This document shows positions 19,716 to 27,141 of a stretch of DNA of 32,003 bases, piece by piece. The notes beneath the pieces were generated by a model. It did not search any database. It was not told where the DNA came from and saw only the letters and a program-made list of their open reading frames with translations. Position 1 is the stretch's first letter. Each line of letters starts with the position of its first letter. A program made the position numbers and the translations under genes. Origin of the DNA: a virus; the IMG/VR virus record IMGVR_UViG_3300044797_000032, positions 1 through 32,003 of that record; one strand, given 5' to 3'.

Positions 19716-21806
19716 CTACATATTATCACTCGCATAATCGTCGCGGAACTTTATGAGTGCGTGTTGTGTGCGTGCTGCGGCCGTGGTAGTAGGTATTAGA
19801 TCCCCATCATCACGGCCCTTGTCTATGGTCTCCCGCACTCTATCACGCGACACCGTCATGCCTTTCCATATCTCGGCGCGTAACTCCTTGTTGCCGAGAA
19901 TGCGGGACGGCGAAAAGGCAACACTCTTGTTGGCGGCATACCAGTTGTACAGTGACATGAGAATCTTCGCATGCGATTCAACGCCTATGAGCAACTCGGG
20001 CTCGAACCGCTCGAAGTCGAGCGCCTGACGGCGTAGCCAGAATGGCTTTGCCCTCGGCCCCTCATTCGACTTATTGTGTATGACCTGGATCAGATCTCCC
20101 GCTTCGATAACGCCAGCCGGTACATTCCCAAACATCCTCGCATCCGACATATCCGCCGCCAGTAGGCGGATACTGGATCGCGCAGCATCCACGAAGCCAG
20201 AGGCACCTCGGGCCGCATACAGCCCGGTGTCCCTCTCTTTCGCAGCGGCCTTGCCGGTGTGATGGCACAGCATCACCGTACACTCCATCTCGCGCGCTAT
20301 TCGCTCCGCGCTATTGATTAGAGCGGTGCCGACTTGGTTGCTATTCTCCTCGGCCCCGTTAAGCCTGCTGATTGGGTCCAGCAGTAATAGCTCCAACGGC
20401 CGGGGCAACTTCTCGATGAGTGCTTCGACTAGGCCGCTCTGTGCCGTCTCGCCACTGCGACTCGATATAAGGTACATCTCATACCCGACCGCCGAACGCA
20501 GAGTGAGATTGGCGAGAATTGATTGCTCGAATAATTCTATGCGTTCCGCACTCAGACCCTCCCCCCTCATCCGCTCCCGCTCCCGCGACACTATCCAAAA
20601 GAGCCGGCGCCGTAGGGCAGCCTCGTGCTCCTCGCACGCGATGTAGACGACGCGGCCTTGCTTTGTTGGCAGATCAAACAGATCACGACCCCCAGCAACA
20701 GCGACCGCCGCGCGGAGACCGAAGGTGGTTTTGCCGGCGCCACCTTCAGCAACCAACAGCCCCACGACCCCAGAGGGCAGTAGCGGTTCGATTGTGTAGG
20801 TGACGGGTGGCGGTGCGACAGATAACCATTCCGCATCGACCGTCGCAAACGAAAACGGCACCGGATCAACGGGCGGCTTCCCACCCGCCAGCCGCATAAA
20901 CTCGCGCGCCTCCTCGGGGCCGATTATTTCGGCGAGGGTTTTGTACCCGGGGATGCGCTTCCCATCCGCTATGGCCTTTTCGACCTGCTCCGCTGTCTTG
21001 CGCGTGGCGTCATCGGCGACGATGTCGCTGCTACCGTCGAGGATCTGCTGAACGGTATCGGTCGCGACTCCCGCACGGAGCAGCGTCCCAGCGACCGCCA
21101 TGTTGAGGTTATCTCGCTGGCCATCCGTCCAGTGCTTACTGAGTAGATCGGCTGCGGCTTCGACGTTGACTTGTCCGGGTGTATGGGAGGCTTTCGCCGG
21201 CATGCGCTCGATAATGTCGAGCCACTTCGCAACCGTCAGCCGGTTGCCGTCCGCGTCGATGGCGTAGTTGCGGGTGGATTCTGCATCGCCCCCGAAGTAC
21301 GGCAGATTTATGCCGCTGCCTGGCTCCCCATCCATGAGCCGTTCCTGCTTCGGGAACAGTTCGCACTTGGGCGGAGCGTGCACGGCAGCGGCCCAATCCG
21401 CCAGCTTCCCGCGCATATCCGTCGCCGATTCGGTGTAGGGGGAGTAGTGCGCTAGGTGGGAGCCGCCGCTCTTACTTAGCTCAACGATCAGCGGCAGCCC
21501 CCACCGCTTAATCGCCCGCGCCCATTTCTTCGGGTCCGTCGGGTACTCATCGATGTCGATCTTGCCCCAGCGGCAGGCGCCCGCTTTCGTTATCGGAATA
21601 ACGAGTAGACCTTTCACCCCATTAAGGTGTGCAATGAACTCCTCAATGGTTGGTGGACCTTTGATATCCTCATACTTCGGGACCCGTTTGCCTTTGGCCT
21701 CGATGGTTGTGTTCTTGAAGTCTGCTGTGTAGTGCCAGCTTTGATTGCCAGTGAAAACCCTCGCCATTCTTTGGGCGAGGGTTTTTATTTCCGCTGCGCT
21801 TGGCAT
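19716..21806 (-). CDS. Primase-helicase (AEP-type primase fused to RepA-like ATPase), 696 aa
   Basis: Residues 1-170 resemble an archaeo-eukaryotic primase: GKIDIDEY with Asp84 and Asp86, VELSKSGGSHLAHYSPY (109-123), and SGINLPYFGG. About 200-290 is a helical PriCT-like linker. Residues 345-480 are a RecA-like ATPase of the RepA/AAA_25 type, with Walker A EGGAGKTT (354-361) and Walker B LELLLLDPIS (Asp477). A further HHTGKAA and C-terminal winged-helix-like region follow. It probably primes and unwinds DNA for the phage polymerase. ATG 21806 has no clear ribosome binding site and is flanked by two hairpins, so translation may be regulated. A later ATG at 21767 is possible. Confidence 0.85.
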   Translation of the reverse strand: MPSAAEIKTLAQRMARVFTGNQSWHYTADFKNTTIEAKGKRVPKYEDIKGPPTIEEFIAHLNGVKGLLVIPITKAGACRWGKIDIDEYPTDPKKWARAIKRWGLPLIVELSKSGGSHLAHYSPYTESATDMRGKLADWAAAVHAPPKCELFPKQERLMDGEPGSGINLPYFGGDAESTRNYAIDADGNRLTVAKWLDIIERMPAKASHTPGQVNVEAAADLLSKHWTDGQRDNLNMAVAGTLLRAGVATDTVQQILDGSSDIVADDATRKTAEQVEKAIADGKRIPGYKTLAEIIGPEEAREFMRLAGGKPPVDPVPFSFATVDAEWLSVAPPPVTYTIEPLLPSGVVGLLVAEGGAGKTTFGLRAAVAVAGGRDLFDLPTKQGRVVYIACEEHEAALRRRLFWIVSRERERMRGEGLSAERIELFEQSILANLTLRSAVGYEMYLISSRSGETAQSGLVEALIEKLPRPLELLLLDPISRLNGAEENSNQVGTALINSAERIAREMECTVMLCHHTGKAAAKERDTGLYAARGASGFVDAARSSIRLLAADMSDARMFGNVPAGVIEAGDLIQVIHNKSNEGPRAKPFWLRRQALDFERFEPELLIGVESHAKILMSLYNWYAANKSVAFSPSRILGNKELRAEIWKGMTVSRDRVRETIDKGRDDGDLIPTTTAAARTQHALIKFRDDYASDNM
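21754..21785. promoter_or_regulatory. Perfect 12-bp inverted repeat at the primase 5' end
   Basis: AAAACCCTCGCC and GGCGAGGGTTTT flank an 8-nt loop. On the plus strand the stem is followed by TTATTT and has the form of an intrinsic terminator. On the minus strand the T-run is inside the stem. It lies over codons 8-18 of the primase reading frame, so it may stop antisense transcription or attenuate the primase message. Confidence 0.5.
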
Positions 21807-21811
21807 ATAAG

Positions 21812-21838
21812 GAGACCCCGTTCAACCCCCGGGGTCTC
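21812..21838 (-). promoter_or_regulatory. Hairpin between the 277-aa gene and the primase
   Basis: GAGACCCC and GGGGTCTC form an 8-bp stem with an 11-nt loop, in the 38-bp gap between the two genes. Only CTTAT follows on the minus strand, so termination would be weak. It occupies the place where the primase ribosome binding site should be and could repress its translation. Confidence 0.45.
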
Positions 21839-21844
21839 TCCGCT

Positions 21845-22678
21845 CTACATATCGCCTGCCTCCTGCTCGGTGGGATCCACGATGTGTTCGAGTTGGCGGT
21901 TGACGTTGGTCTGACTCTTGGCGAGTTCCACTTTGTCCCTGACCAGTTGGAGCGTTTGCCGGTCGGAATGGAGCGCGAGGAAACGAACCGTCCACGCGAA
22001 CCATGTGTTCTCGTTTTTGGTCCGCAATATGGTCCCCAACTCCCAAATCCCTGAGTGTAGGATCGGGCGCTTGGCACGGATGACGTTCCCTGCTCCGTCC
22101 TTTACTGGGACTTCGATCTTGGCTGATTCGACATCGATGTTCGTATTCCAATCACGCGCGACTTTCAGTTGTGACTTACTCATCGAGATGAGTGCTGGCT
22201 CGGTCTTGCTTTCCTCGGCGAAGAGCACGCACCAGAAGTTACGGTGCTCGGTCACTTCCTCTCCCTTGCCGTTGATGCGTCGTCCTTTGTCGTCTGGAAC
22301 GATCTTCGAAAACGTCATCATGTTGTCGGCGTGCGCTTCTTCTTCCCGCAAGAACCCACCACCCTTATCGCGTGGCGTCCAGTAGCAGAGGGAGTGGGAG
22401 CGGCGGACAACAGTCACGTGTACCTTGTCCATTGTCTTGCGCGTTACCGTGTTCAGGATCATCCCCGGTTGCGCATTAGCGATATAGCCCGGGCCACCGC
22501 GTTGAACGGCTGGGCTGAGAGCCTGGAGGACTGAGAGGAAAGGGACGGAATAGGCGCCTTGGTCGATGCCTTCGTAGAAGTCGGCAGCGTCATTGACGCT
22601 GAACAGCCCCAGATCTTCTGGCGGTGCTGCGGGCGGCGGGGTTGGTGTCGGCTTGGCGACTGGCTTCTTTGATGCCAT
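21845..22678 (-). CDS. Replication-associated protein, possibly ssDNA-binding, 277 aa
   Basis: ATG 22678 follows AAGGAGTTTAACC. The first 25 residues are a Pro/Ala/Lys-rich tail (KKPVAKPTPTPPPAAPPEDLG). The main domain (about 40-230) has SVPFLSVLQALSPAVQRGGPGYIANAQPGMILNTVTRK, then VTVVRRSHSLCYWTPRDKGGGF and FWCVLFAEE. I associate this pattern with phage proteins next to primase and helicase genes. The many strands and aromatic residues would suit an OB-like ssDNA-binding protein, but this is not proven. The C-terminus is acidic (HIVDPTEQEAGDM), as in many SSBs. Confidence 0.6.
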   Translation of the reverse strand: MASKKPVAKPTPTPPPAAPPEDLGLFSVNDAADFYEGIDQGAYSVPFLSVLQALSPAVQRGGPGYIANAQPGMILNTVTRKTMDKVHVTVVRRSHSLCYWTPRDKGGGFLREEEAHADNMMTFSKIVPDDKGRRINGKGEEVTEHRNFWCVLFAEESKTEPALISMSKSQLKVARDWNTNIDVESAKIEVPVKDGAGNVIRAKRPILHSGIWELGTILRTKNENTWFAWTVRFLALHSDRQTLQLVRDKVELAKSQTNVNRQLEHIVDPTEQEAGDM

Positions 22679-22680
22679 GG

Positions 22681-22869
22681 TTAAACTCCTTCTGTTACTG
22701 GTTCATGTTTGTTGAGGAAACGGTCCCGCTCCATCGAGGTTCGCTGTCCAGTGTCGATCCACTCAACCACCACTCGTGGTATTGGGTATGGGCGCTCCAC
22801 GACAATGCGAACAACGCGGCGACTGCGCTTGTTTATCCATCGAGTTTCTACTGGTACATAATCGGTCAC
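22681..22869 (-). CDS. Hypothetical protein, 62 aa
   Basis: I prefer GTG 22869, which has AAAGGAG six nt upstream. An ATG at 22896 overlapping the previous stop (ATGA) would add nine residues and is a fair alternative. The protein is basic in the middle (WINKRSRRVVRIVVERPYPIPRVVVEWIDTGQRTSMERDRFLNKHEPV), with short strands of a possible small barrel. It lies between two replication-associated genes. The function is unknown. Confidence 0.6.
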   Translation of the reverse strand: MTDYVPVETRWINKRSRRVVRIVVERPYPIPRVVVEWIDTGQRTSMERDRFLNKHEPVTEGV

Positions 22870-22892
22870 ATTAATCTCCTTTGCTGCTGATG

Positions 22893-23477
22893 TCATTTTG
22901 GCTTCTTGATCGTTGCGCGCTTGGCTTCGTAAACGCCAAAGATTGCCTTTGGTAATGGATCAGGGATCTTGGCCCCCGATTCCTTGGCCAACCGCTCCAG
23001 CGTCAACCGCTCCTTCACAAACGCTTTGAGTGTGTTGGCGTTGACGGCTGCTTTGTCTTGAAACTCATTCTCTGGTAGTGTTTCCTTGATCGAATCGGTG
23101 AAGGCTGTCGCTGCGCCATCCTCTCCTTTCCCAAATACGATGGAGACGACGCGCTTGATGAGTGAATCGTTGCCGGTCTTGCGCAACCACGCGAATGCCA
23201 TTGGTTGATTGGCCTCTGTTATTGAAGCTGCTACAATGTCCTTGACCTCGATCTTTTCACCAGTAGTAAGGGTCCATGAGGCAACACCCAACGCCGCCAT
23301 CGCCCCCGGCAACTCCTCCTCCTCGATACGGCGGACGCGCTCCTTAAGTACTGCCAGTGATTCCTCGGCATGTTTGACTTCCGATTGCGCAGCGAGAAGT
23401 GCGTGTGCCGCATCAGCAATTGATTGCAGTCCTTCCTGCGGTAAATCTTCAACGCTGTAGTCGAGCAGTTCCGGCAT
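22893..23477 (-). CDS. Conserved phage protein with coiled coil, 194 aa
   Basis: ATG 23477 (MPELLDYSVEDLPQ) follows GAGAGGAAT. The reading to 23525 lies inside the previous gene. Residues 15-60 are a coiled coil (QSIADAAHALLAAQSEVKHAEESLAVLKERVRRIEEEELPGAMAALGV). Later AFAWLRKTGNDSLIKRVVSIVFGKGED and NTLKAFVKERLTLERL follow a pattern seen in phage proteins between helicase and primase genes. It could be an assembly or loading factor of the replisome, but there is no direct evidence. It overlaps the previous gene by 29 bp. Confidence 0.7.
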   Translation of the reverse strand: MPELLDYSVEDLPQEGLQSIADAAHALLAAQSEVKHAEESLAVLKERVRRIEEEELPGAMAALGVASWTLTTGEKIEVKDIVAASITEANQPMAFAWLRKTGNDSLIKRVVSIVFGKGEDGAATAFTDSIKETLPENEFQDKAAVNANTLKAFVKERLTLERLAKESGAKIPDPLPKAIFGVYEAKRATIKKPK

Positions 23478-23847
23478 ATTCCTCTCCCATGAATGGTATC
23501 TGTGGAAGGACATCATACTTGTCATACCGCTTCGAGTGCCTCAGCTGTCGGGGGCTGCGACCGTATTGGGATACGCTTATCATCAGCATCAACCCATACA
23601 GCGTCATGTCCCCGGCCGCTAAGAAGTAGTCCGTGTCGACATCAAAGTTGAGCCTTAGTAGAGATCGCGTTACCTCGTCGCGAGCGGCAGCTACGCTCAG
23701 CATTATGGCTGGCTCCTCTGCCACCCACACCAACGCACCATACTCACGGATAATGGGTTCTGTGTCGAACTTCCATCGTCGTGTCGAGGTGTCCTTGTCA
23801 TAGTACAGAACTGGATGCGGTAAGATTACACGGGGCGGAATACTCAC
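23449..23847 (-). CDS. Hypothetical protein, 132 aa
   Basis: ATG 23847 overlaps the helicase stop (ATGA). The protein (PPRVILPHPVLYYDKDTSTRRWKFDTEPIIREYGALVWVAEEPAIML) has alternating hydrophobic residues and one hydrophobic helix around AAGDMTLYGLMLMISVSQYG. The second half is basic. I do not recognise a family. Its coupling to the SNF2 helicase suggests a shared function. Confidence 0.6.
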   Translation of the reverse strand: MSIPPRVILPHPVLYYDKDTSTRRWKFDTEPIIREYGALVWVAEEPAIMLSVAAARDEVTRSLLRLNFDVDTDYFLAAGDMTLYGLMLMISVSQYGRSPRQLRHSKRYDKYDVLPQIPFMGEEYAGTARLQR

Positions 23848-25322
23848 TCGTCCTCCTCGGTTAACCAGCGGCGCATCGCTGCTTGATCACCCTTGAACAT
23901 ATCAGCCATTGAACGGTGCTCCCGTAAGATGCGCAATATTTTACGGTCCACAGTGTTGATTGCAGTCAGATCTGTGTACGTTACCTTTTCGGTCTGCCCT
24001 ATGCGGTGTACGCGATCTTCGGATTGCCACCGGGCCTCAGCACTATAGTCATTCGAGAAATAGACAACGGTCGATGCTACGGTGAGGGTAAAACCGAATT
24101 TGCCAGACTTCGGATTCCCAACAAAGAAACGGCAGGCCGGATCAGTCATGAACTTGTCGATGTTCTCTGACTTTGCGACGCCATCCGTTTCGCCCCAATA
24201 GAGGGCACAGTTGCGGCGTCCTAGTGCGTCTGCTATGGCGCGAAGTTCTGCGCTATAACGGGCCCAAACGATTATCTTCTGCCTCTCATCAACTTCCTCA
24301 ACATACTGAAGTAATGATTGAACCTTTGGATTCGCGCCCTCGATAGCTACGGGCTCAGTGGCATCATCGTACTTTATGAATCCGCCCGCGATCTGTGAGA
24401 GACGAGTGAGGCGTGTGAAGGCGTGAGCAATGGTAATTGTGCCATCATCCAGTATTAGCAGCAGGTCTTGCTTTGCGGTTTCATATATTTCGCGTTGTCT
24501 ATCGGTAAGTTGTACCAATCGCTCATCATAAATCTTGTCCGGCAAATCGAGACATTCCTTTTTGGTTATTGTGAATGAATGCGAATCAATCAATCGCTTC
24601 AACTCGCCAAGATTCCGGTAACGGATGAGTTCCTTAAACGTGACCATCTTACCGAGCGCTCGCGCGGCCGGATTGTTACTGAGCATTGTTCTCTCACGCC
24701 ATTCACCATAGTGTGCCTTGAACGCTGTGAATGTATCGAACCCAAGCAATCCTGAGCCGAGAAATTCAAATTGCCAGTAGGCATTGAGTGGTGATTGAGT
24801 GATTGGAGTCCCCGTTAATAGTCGCCGGTAGATCGCATCACGCCCAACGCGTATTATGTTCTTGGTTCGTTGAGAACTGTTCTTGATTGTTGACGATTCA
24901 TCAACAGCAAGCAGCGTGCGTAGCAACTTCATCAACCGTTTCAAAAAAACTTCCGCTTTTGACTTCTTCATCGAAAACGCTTCCACATTCAGAACGATGA
25001 TTCGTAAGCGAGGTGACCCTTTACAGAGGGCATATGCATTGGCCTCGGCGATGAATCGCTTAGTATGGTTCGGGGTCCACACAAGCACGACGTGTGGAAC
25101 TGAAACAAGCTTTGGGACTTCGCGAAGTGCCCAGTTGAGATGGACGCCGCTTGGAGCAATGATTGCTATCTGATCAATCAATCTGTCCAAGAAAAGAGCT
25201 TCTGCCTCAGCTAGCTCAACATAGGTCTTTCCTGTGCCTTGCTCCATGAAGAAGCCGAATGCTTCCTGTTTGTAGGAGCGCGTGAGCGCTGTAGTTTGCT
25301 GAAAGAGCGCAGGTAATTTCAT
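23844..25322 (-). CDS. SNF2-family DEAD/DEAH-box helicase, 492 aa
   Basis: The start is ATG 25322 (MKLPALFQQTT) after GGGAGTTAACG. A reading up to 25541 would translate the repeat-rich regulatory region and is rejected. Motif I is EQGTGKTYVE (27-36), motif II is LAVDESSTIKN (DESS), and the C-terminal RecA domain has KIIVWARYSAELRAIADAL, FFVGNPKSGKFGFTL and motif VI WQSEDRVHRIGQTEKVTY, typical of SNF2 proteins. It is the first gene of the leftward unit. It probably remodels or unwinds DNA for replication or recombination. Short SNF2 proteins of this kind are common in phages. Confidence 0.9.
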   Translation of the reverse strand: MKLPALFQQTTALTRSYKQEAFGFFMEQGTGKTYVELAEAEALFLDRLIDQIAIIAPSGVHLNWALREVPKLVSVPHVVLVWTPNHTKRFIAEANAYALCKGSPRLRIIVLNVEAFSMKKSKAEVFLKRLMKLLRTLLAVDESSTIKNSSQRTKNIIRVGRDAIYRRLLTGTPITQSPLNAYWQFEFLGSGLLGFDTFTAFKAHYGEWRERTMLSNNPAARALGKMVTFKELIRYRNLGELKRLIDSHSFTITKKECLDLPDKIYDERLVQLTDRQREIYETAKQDLLLILDDGTITIAHAFTRLTRLSQIAGGFIKYDDATEPVAIEGANPKVQSLLQYVEEVDERQKIIVWARYSAELRAIADALGRRNCALYWGETDGVAKSENIDKFMTDPACRFFVGNPKSGKFGFTLTVASTVVYFSNDYSAEARWQSEDRVHRIGQTEKVTYTDLTAINTVDRKILRILREHRSMADMFKGDQAAMRRWLTEEDE

Positions 25323-25456
25323 CGTTAACTCCCTTCGAGAGCGACCGAGTATAGGAAGTGGGTTTGAAAAGGGAAGAAGTGAATTCCTCTGGAAGATGTT
25401 GTGCATATTCGGGGGTATTTTGCGAAAAGTAATGCTGGGTTTGACTGAGTAAATCG

Positions 25457-25761
25457 ACTTCGGCGACTTCGGCGGCGACTTCGGCGGAGCTTCTTCGCCG
25501 AAGTCCTGAAACCGGGGGAGCGAAGTACCGAATGGAACCAAATTCGGTACTCTCGCGATCCCCCCCCGTTAGGGGGGGGGTACCGCGTAAGTCGGCTCCA
25601 ACATAAAACCCCGATGAATTTTGAGGCGTTTTTCAACAAAAACATGCAGGCATGTAGCCGCCGAAGTCACCGCCGAAGTCAGATTTTGAAAACGCCGCAA
25701 ACAATCAAAAGGTAGTTTGCTTAAAATGGCCCCGACTTCGGCGGCGGTTTTCCGCCGAAGT
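25457..25761. repeat. Eight copies of GACTTCGGCGG or its reverse complement
   Basis: Copies in direct orientation are at 25457-25466, 25466-25476, 25478-25488 and 25734-25744. Inverted copies are at 25497-25506, 25658-25668, 25670-25680 and 25752-25761. Neighbouring copies within clusters are 9-12 bp apart, about one helix turn. The last pair forms a 10-bp stem with a 7-nt loop. This resembles iterons or operator arrays. Which protein binds is unknown. Confidence 0.85.
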
Positions 25762-25808
25762 GGGATTATGGGATTGGAAGGTCGCAAACAATCAGGAAGT
25801 AGTTTGCT
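25696..25808. repeat. Pair of 26-bp direct repeats with GCAAAC...GTTTGC ends
   Basis: CGCAAACAATCA...TAGTTTGCT occurs at 25696-25721 and 25783-25808 with a few central differences. Each copy is itself an inverted repeat (GCAAAC and GTTTGC, 12 nt apart). A related palindrome is found downstream of the primase gene (19691-19707, 4-5 nt apart), and a half copy GTAGTTTGCT lies in the helicase gene (25291-25300). A regulator binding site or a processing hairpin is likely. Confidence 0.7.
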
Positions 25809-25861
25809 AGCGTTGTGGTGGGAAACGCCGTAAACTTCGCCCTGGTTCAGGGAGTGGGTGC

Positions 25862-26425
25862 TTGGGGCTGACGATCAACCTTGATGTTGACGTTGGGATG
25901 CGCACGCTGCGCTCCACAAGTGTCGAAGTAAGAAAGGCGACCACGCGCGCTCTGAACCGAACAGCCGGGAATGCGAAGACAGCAGCGAATAAAACAATTC
26001 GTTCTGTTGGCTATAACATGAAGGCTGGCGATATCAACAAAGCTCTCAGGGTTGATAGGGCGACTGATGGTAAACTATCAGTAACGCTTAGTGCGAGTAG
26101 TAGGCCATTGCCTCTATCATACTTCAACCCTACTGGTGGCGGCACACCGCATCACCGTCTACCAATCAGAGTGCGCATACTTCGAACGACACAAACTCTC
26201 AAGCACGCATTCTTTCTACCAAACTCTGGTAAGAATGTATTCACGCGACGTGACCCAAAGTCTGGCTCTATCAGTAGGCGTCTACCAATACAGAAGATGT
26301 ATGGTCCATCAATCACTGATGCTTTCAAGAACGAACAAGTACAGACTGCCGTAGTGGCGCGTATTCGAGAGCAGTTCGCTAAGAACATAGCGCATGAGAT
26401 GGAGTACGTGGTTGCTAATAGATAG
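25862..26425 (+). CDS. Prophage minor tail protein Z-like (GPZ family), 187 aa
   Basis: The start is TTG 25862, with AGGGAG seven nt upstream. The next ATG would be 25898. The pattern fits the GPZ family (PF06763): VRKATTRALNRTAGNAKTAANKTIRSVGYNMKAGDINKALRVDRATDGKLSVTLSASSRPLPLSYF, then HAFFLPNSGKNVFTRRD and RRLPIQKMYGPSITDAF. In lambda, gpZ acts at tail completion and head-tail joining. Here the gene precedes the terminase genes, an uncommon place, with an A+T-rich gap after it. Confidence 0.8.
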   Translation: MGLTINLDVDVGMRTLRSTSVEVRKATTRALNRTAGNAKTAANKTIRSVGYNMKAGDINKALRVDRATDGKLSVTLSASSRPLPLSYFNPTGGGTPHHRLPIRVRILRTTQTLKHAFFLPNSGKNVFTRRDPKSGSISRRLPIQKMYGPSITDAFKNEQVQTAVVARIREQFAKNIAHEMEYVVANR

Positions 26426-26625
26426 CAATCATCAATCAATCAATCATATGATGATAATATATAATAACAATCAATCATTTATGGTTGATAGATTGCGCAA
26501 TGATATAGGTATGGTTGATATCTATCAATCAAACACGCGGGTCCTTAGGCATGCGGGCACGGTGCGGGACGCAGACGCGCATCATTTGAGGATTTTTGCA
26601 AGCACAAATCAAAGGGGTTTAACGG
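26426..26625 (+). promoter_or_regulatory. A+T-rich region before the terminase with IHF site; candidate cos or packaging site
   Basis: The first 110 bp are A+T-rich with tandem ATCA units. TATGGTTGATA occurs twice (26480-26490 and 26510-26520, exactly 30 bp apart), and its near reverse complement TATCAATCA lies at 26523-26531. AATCAATCATTTA (26469-26481) matches the IHF consensus at every position. TATAAT (26460-26465) could be a -10 box. In lambda, an IHF site flanked by repeats (cosB) stands just upstream of the gpNu1 gene. The same layout here suggests a packaging initiation site, but cosN itself cannot be located. The remaining 26532-26625 holds only the TerS ribosome binding site. Confidence 0.5.
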
Positions 26626-27141
26626 ATGAAAAAGAACGGTCATCTACCGCCACTCGTAGGTGCGGCGGAAATCGCGAAGATGTTCAGGACAACTACAGGT
26701 GTCGTATCGGAGTGGGTACGCACAGGCAAGATGAAGCAGGTATCAAAGGGGAGCTTCGACCCCTTTCAAGCAATCGCGGAATGGGAGATAATCAAGTACA
26801 GTCAGGAGGGTGGAACTTCGCCACGCTCCGTGATCGAACAGCAGAAGGCCAAGAAGCTGCAACGCGAGAACGCGACAGCCGAAGGTCGGTTGCTTCCTGT
26901 GGAACAATTGATCGAAGCGATGGAAAGCATGGCTGCGATCTTCAGTCAGTCCCTCTCCGCGCTCCCCGGACGTATTGCGTCGGCCGCATCAATGGCAGAA
27001 CCGGCGGTGTTGAGTGAAGCCGTCCGCGCCGAGTGTTCGCGAATTAGTGCTGAGCTTGCCGCCGCAAGTAAGGGCGCTTTTTATAGCGAGACTGCAGAAG
27101 TTAGCGACAAGGATCAGGACCCCGGACCAGTGGGCGGCTGA
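26626..27141 (+). CDS. Terminase small subunit, gpNu1-like, 171 aa
   Basis: ATG 26626 follows AAGGGG. The N-terminal winged helix-turn-helix (LVGAAEIAKMFRTTTGVVSEWVRTGKMKQV, residues 10-40) is the DNA-recognition domain as in lambda gpNu1. The middle reads FDPFQAIAEWEIIKY, then a coiled linker (EQQKAKKLQRENATAEGRLLPVEQLIEAMESMAAIFSQSLSALPGRI), which fits the gpNu1-type dimer and large-subunit contact region. It would recognise the packaging site, perhaps the repeats just upstream. It overlaps the large-subunit frame by more than 100 bp. Confidence 0.85.
   Translation: MKKNGHLPPLVGAAEIAKMFRTTTGVVSEWVRTGKMKQVSKGSFDPFQAIAEWEIIKYSQEGGTSPRSVIEQQKAKKLQRENATAEGRLLPVEQLIEAMESMAAIFSQSLSALPGRIASAASMAEPAVLSEAVRAECSRISAELAAASKGAFYSETAEVSDKDQDPGPVGG

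Larger units (their letters stand above)
25323..25861. promoter_or_regulatory. Divergent intergenic region, promoters and possible origin
   Basis: This 539-bp gap separates the leftward early unit from the rightward morphogenesis unit and should hold promoters for both. A TATACT box on the minus strand (25348-25353) stands 26 bp before the helicase start, with no good -35. Other elements are an inverted repeat GTACCGAAT/ATTCGGTAC (25526-25551), a C7-GTTA-G9 hairpin (25561-25580), eight copies of a CGCCGAAGT-type repeat and two long direct repeats (listed separately). This density of repeats would suit an origin or a multi-site operator. Confidence 0.6.

Noticed and set aside
25323-25541. N-terminal extension of the SNF2 helicase up to 25541
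   Set aside because: It would translate the repeat array into Pro/Lys/Ser runs. ATG 25322 has a strong binding site and begins the conserved sequence.
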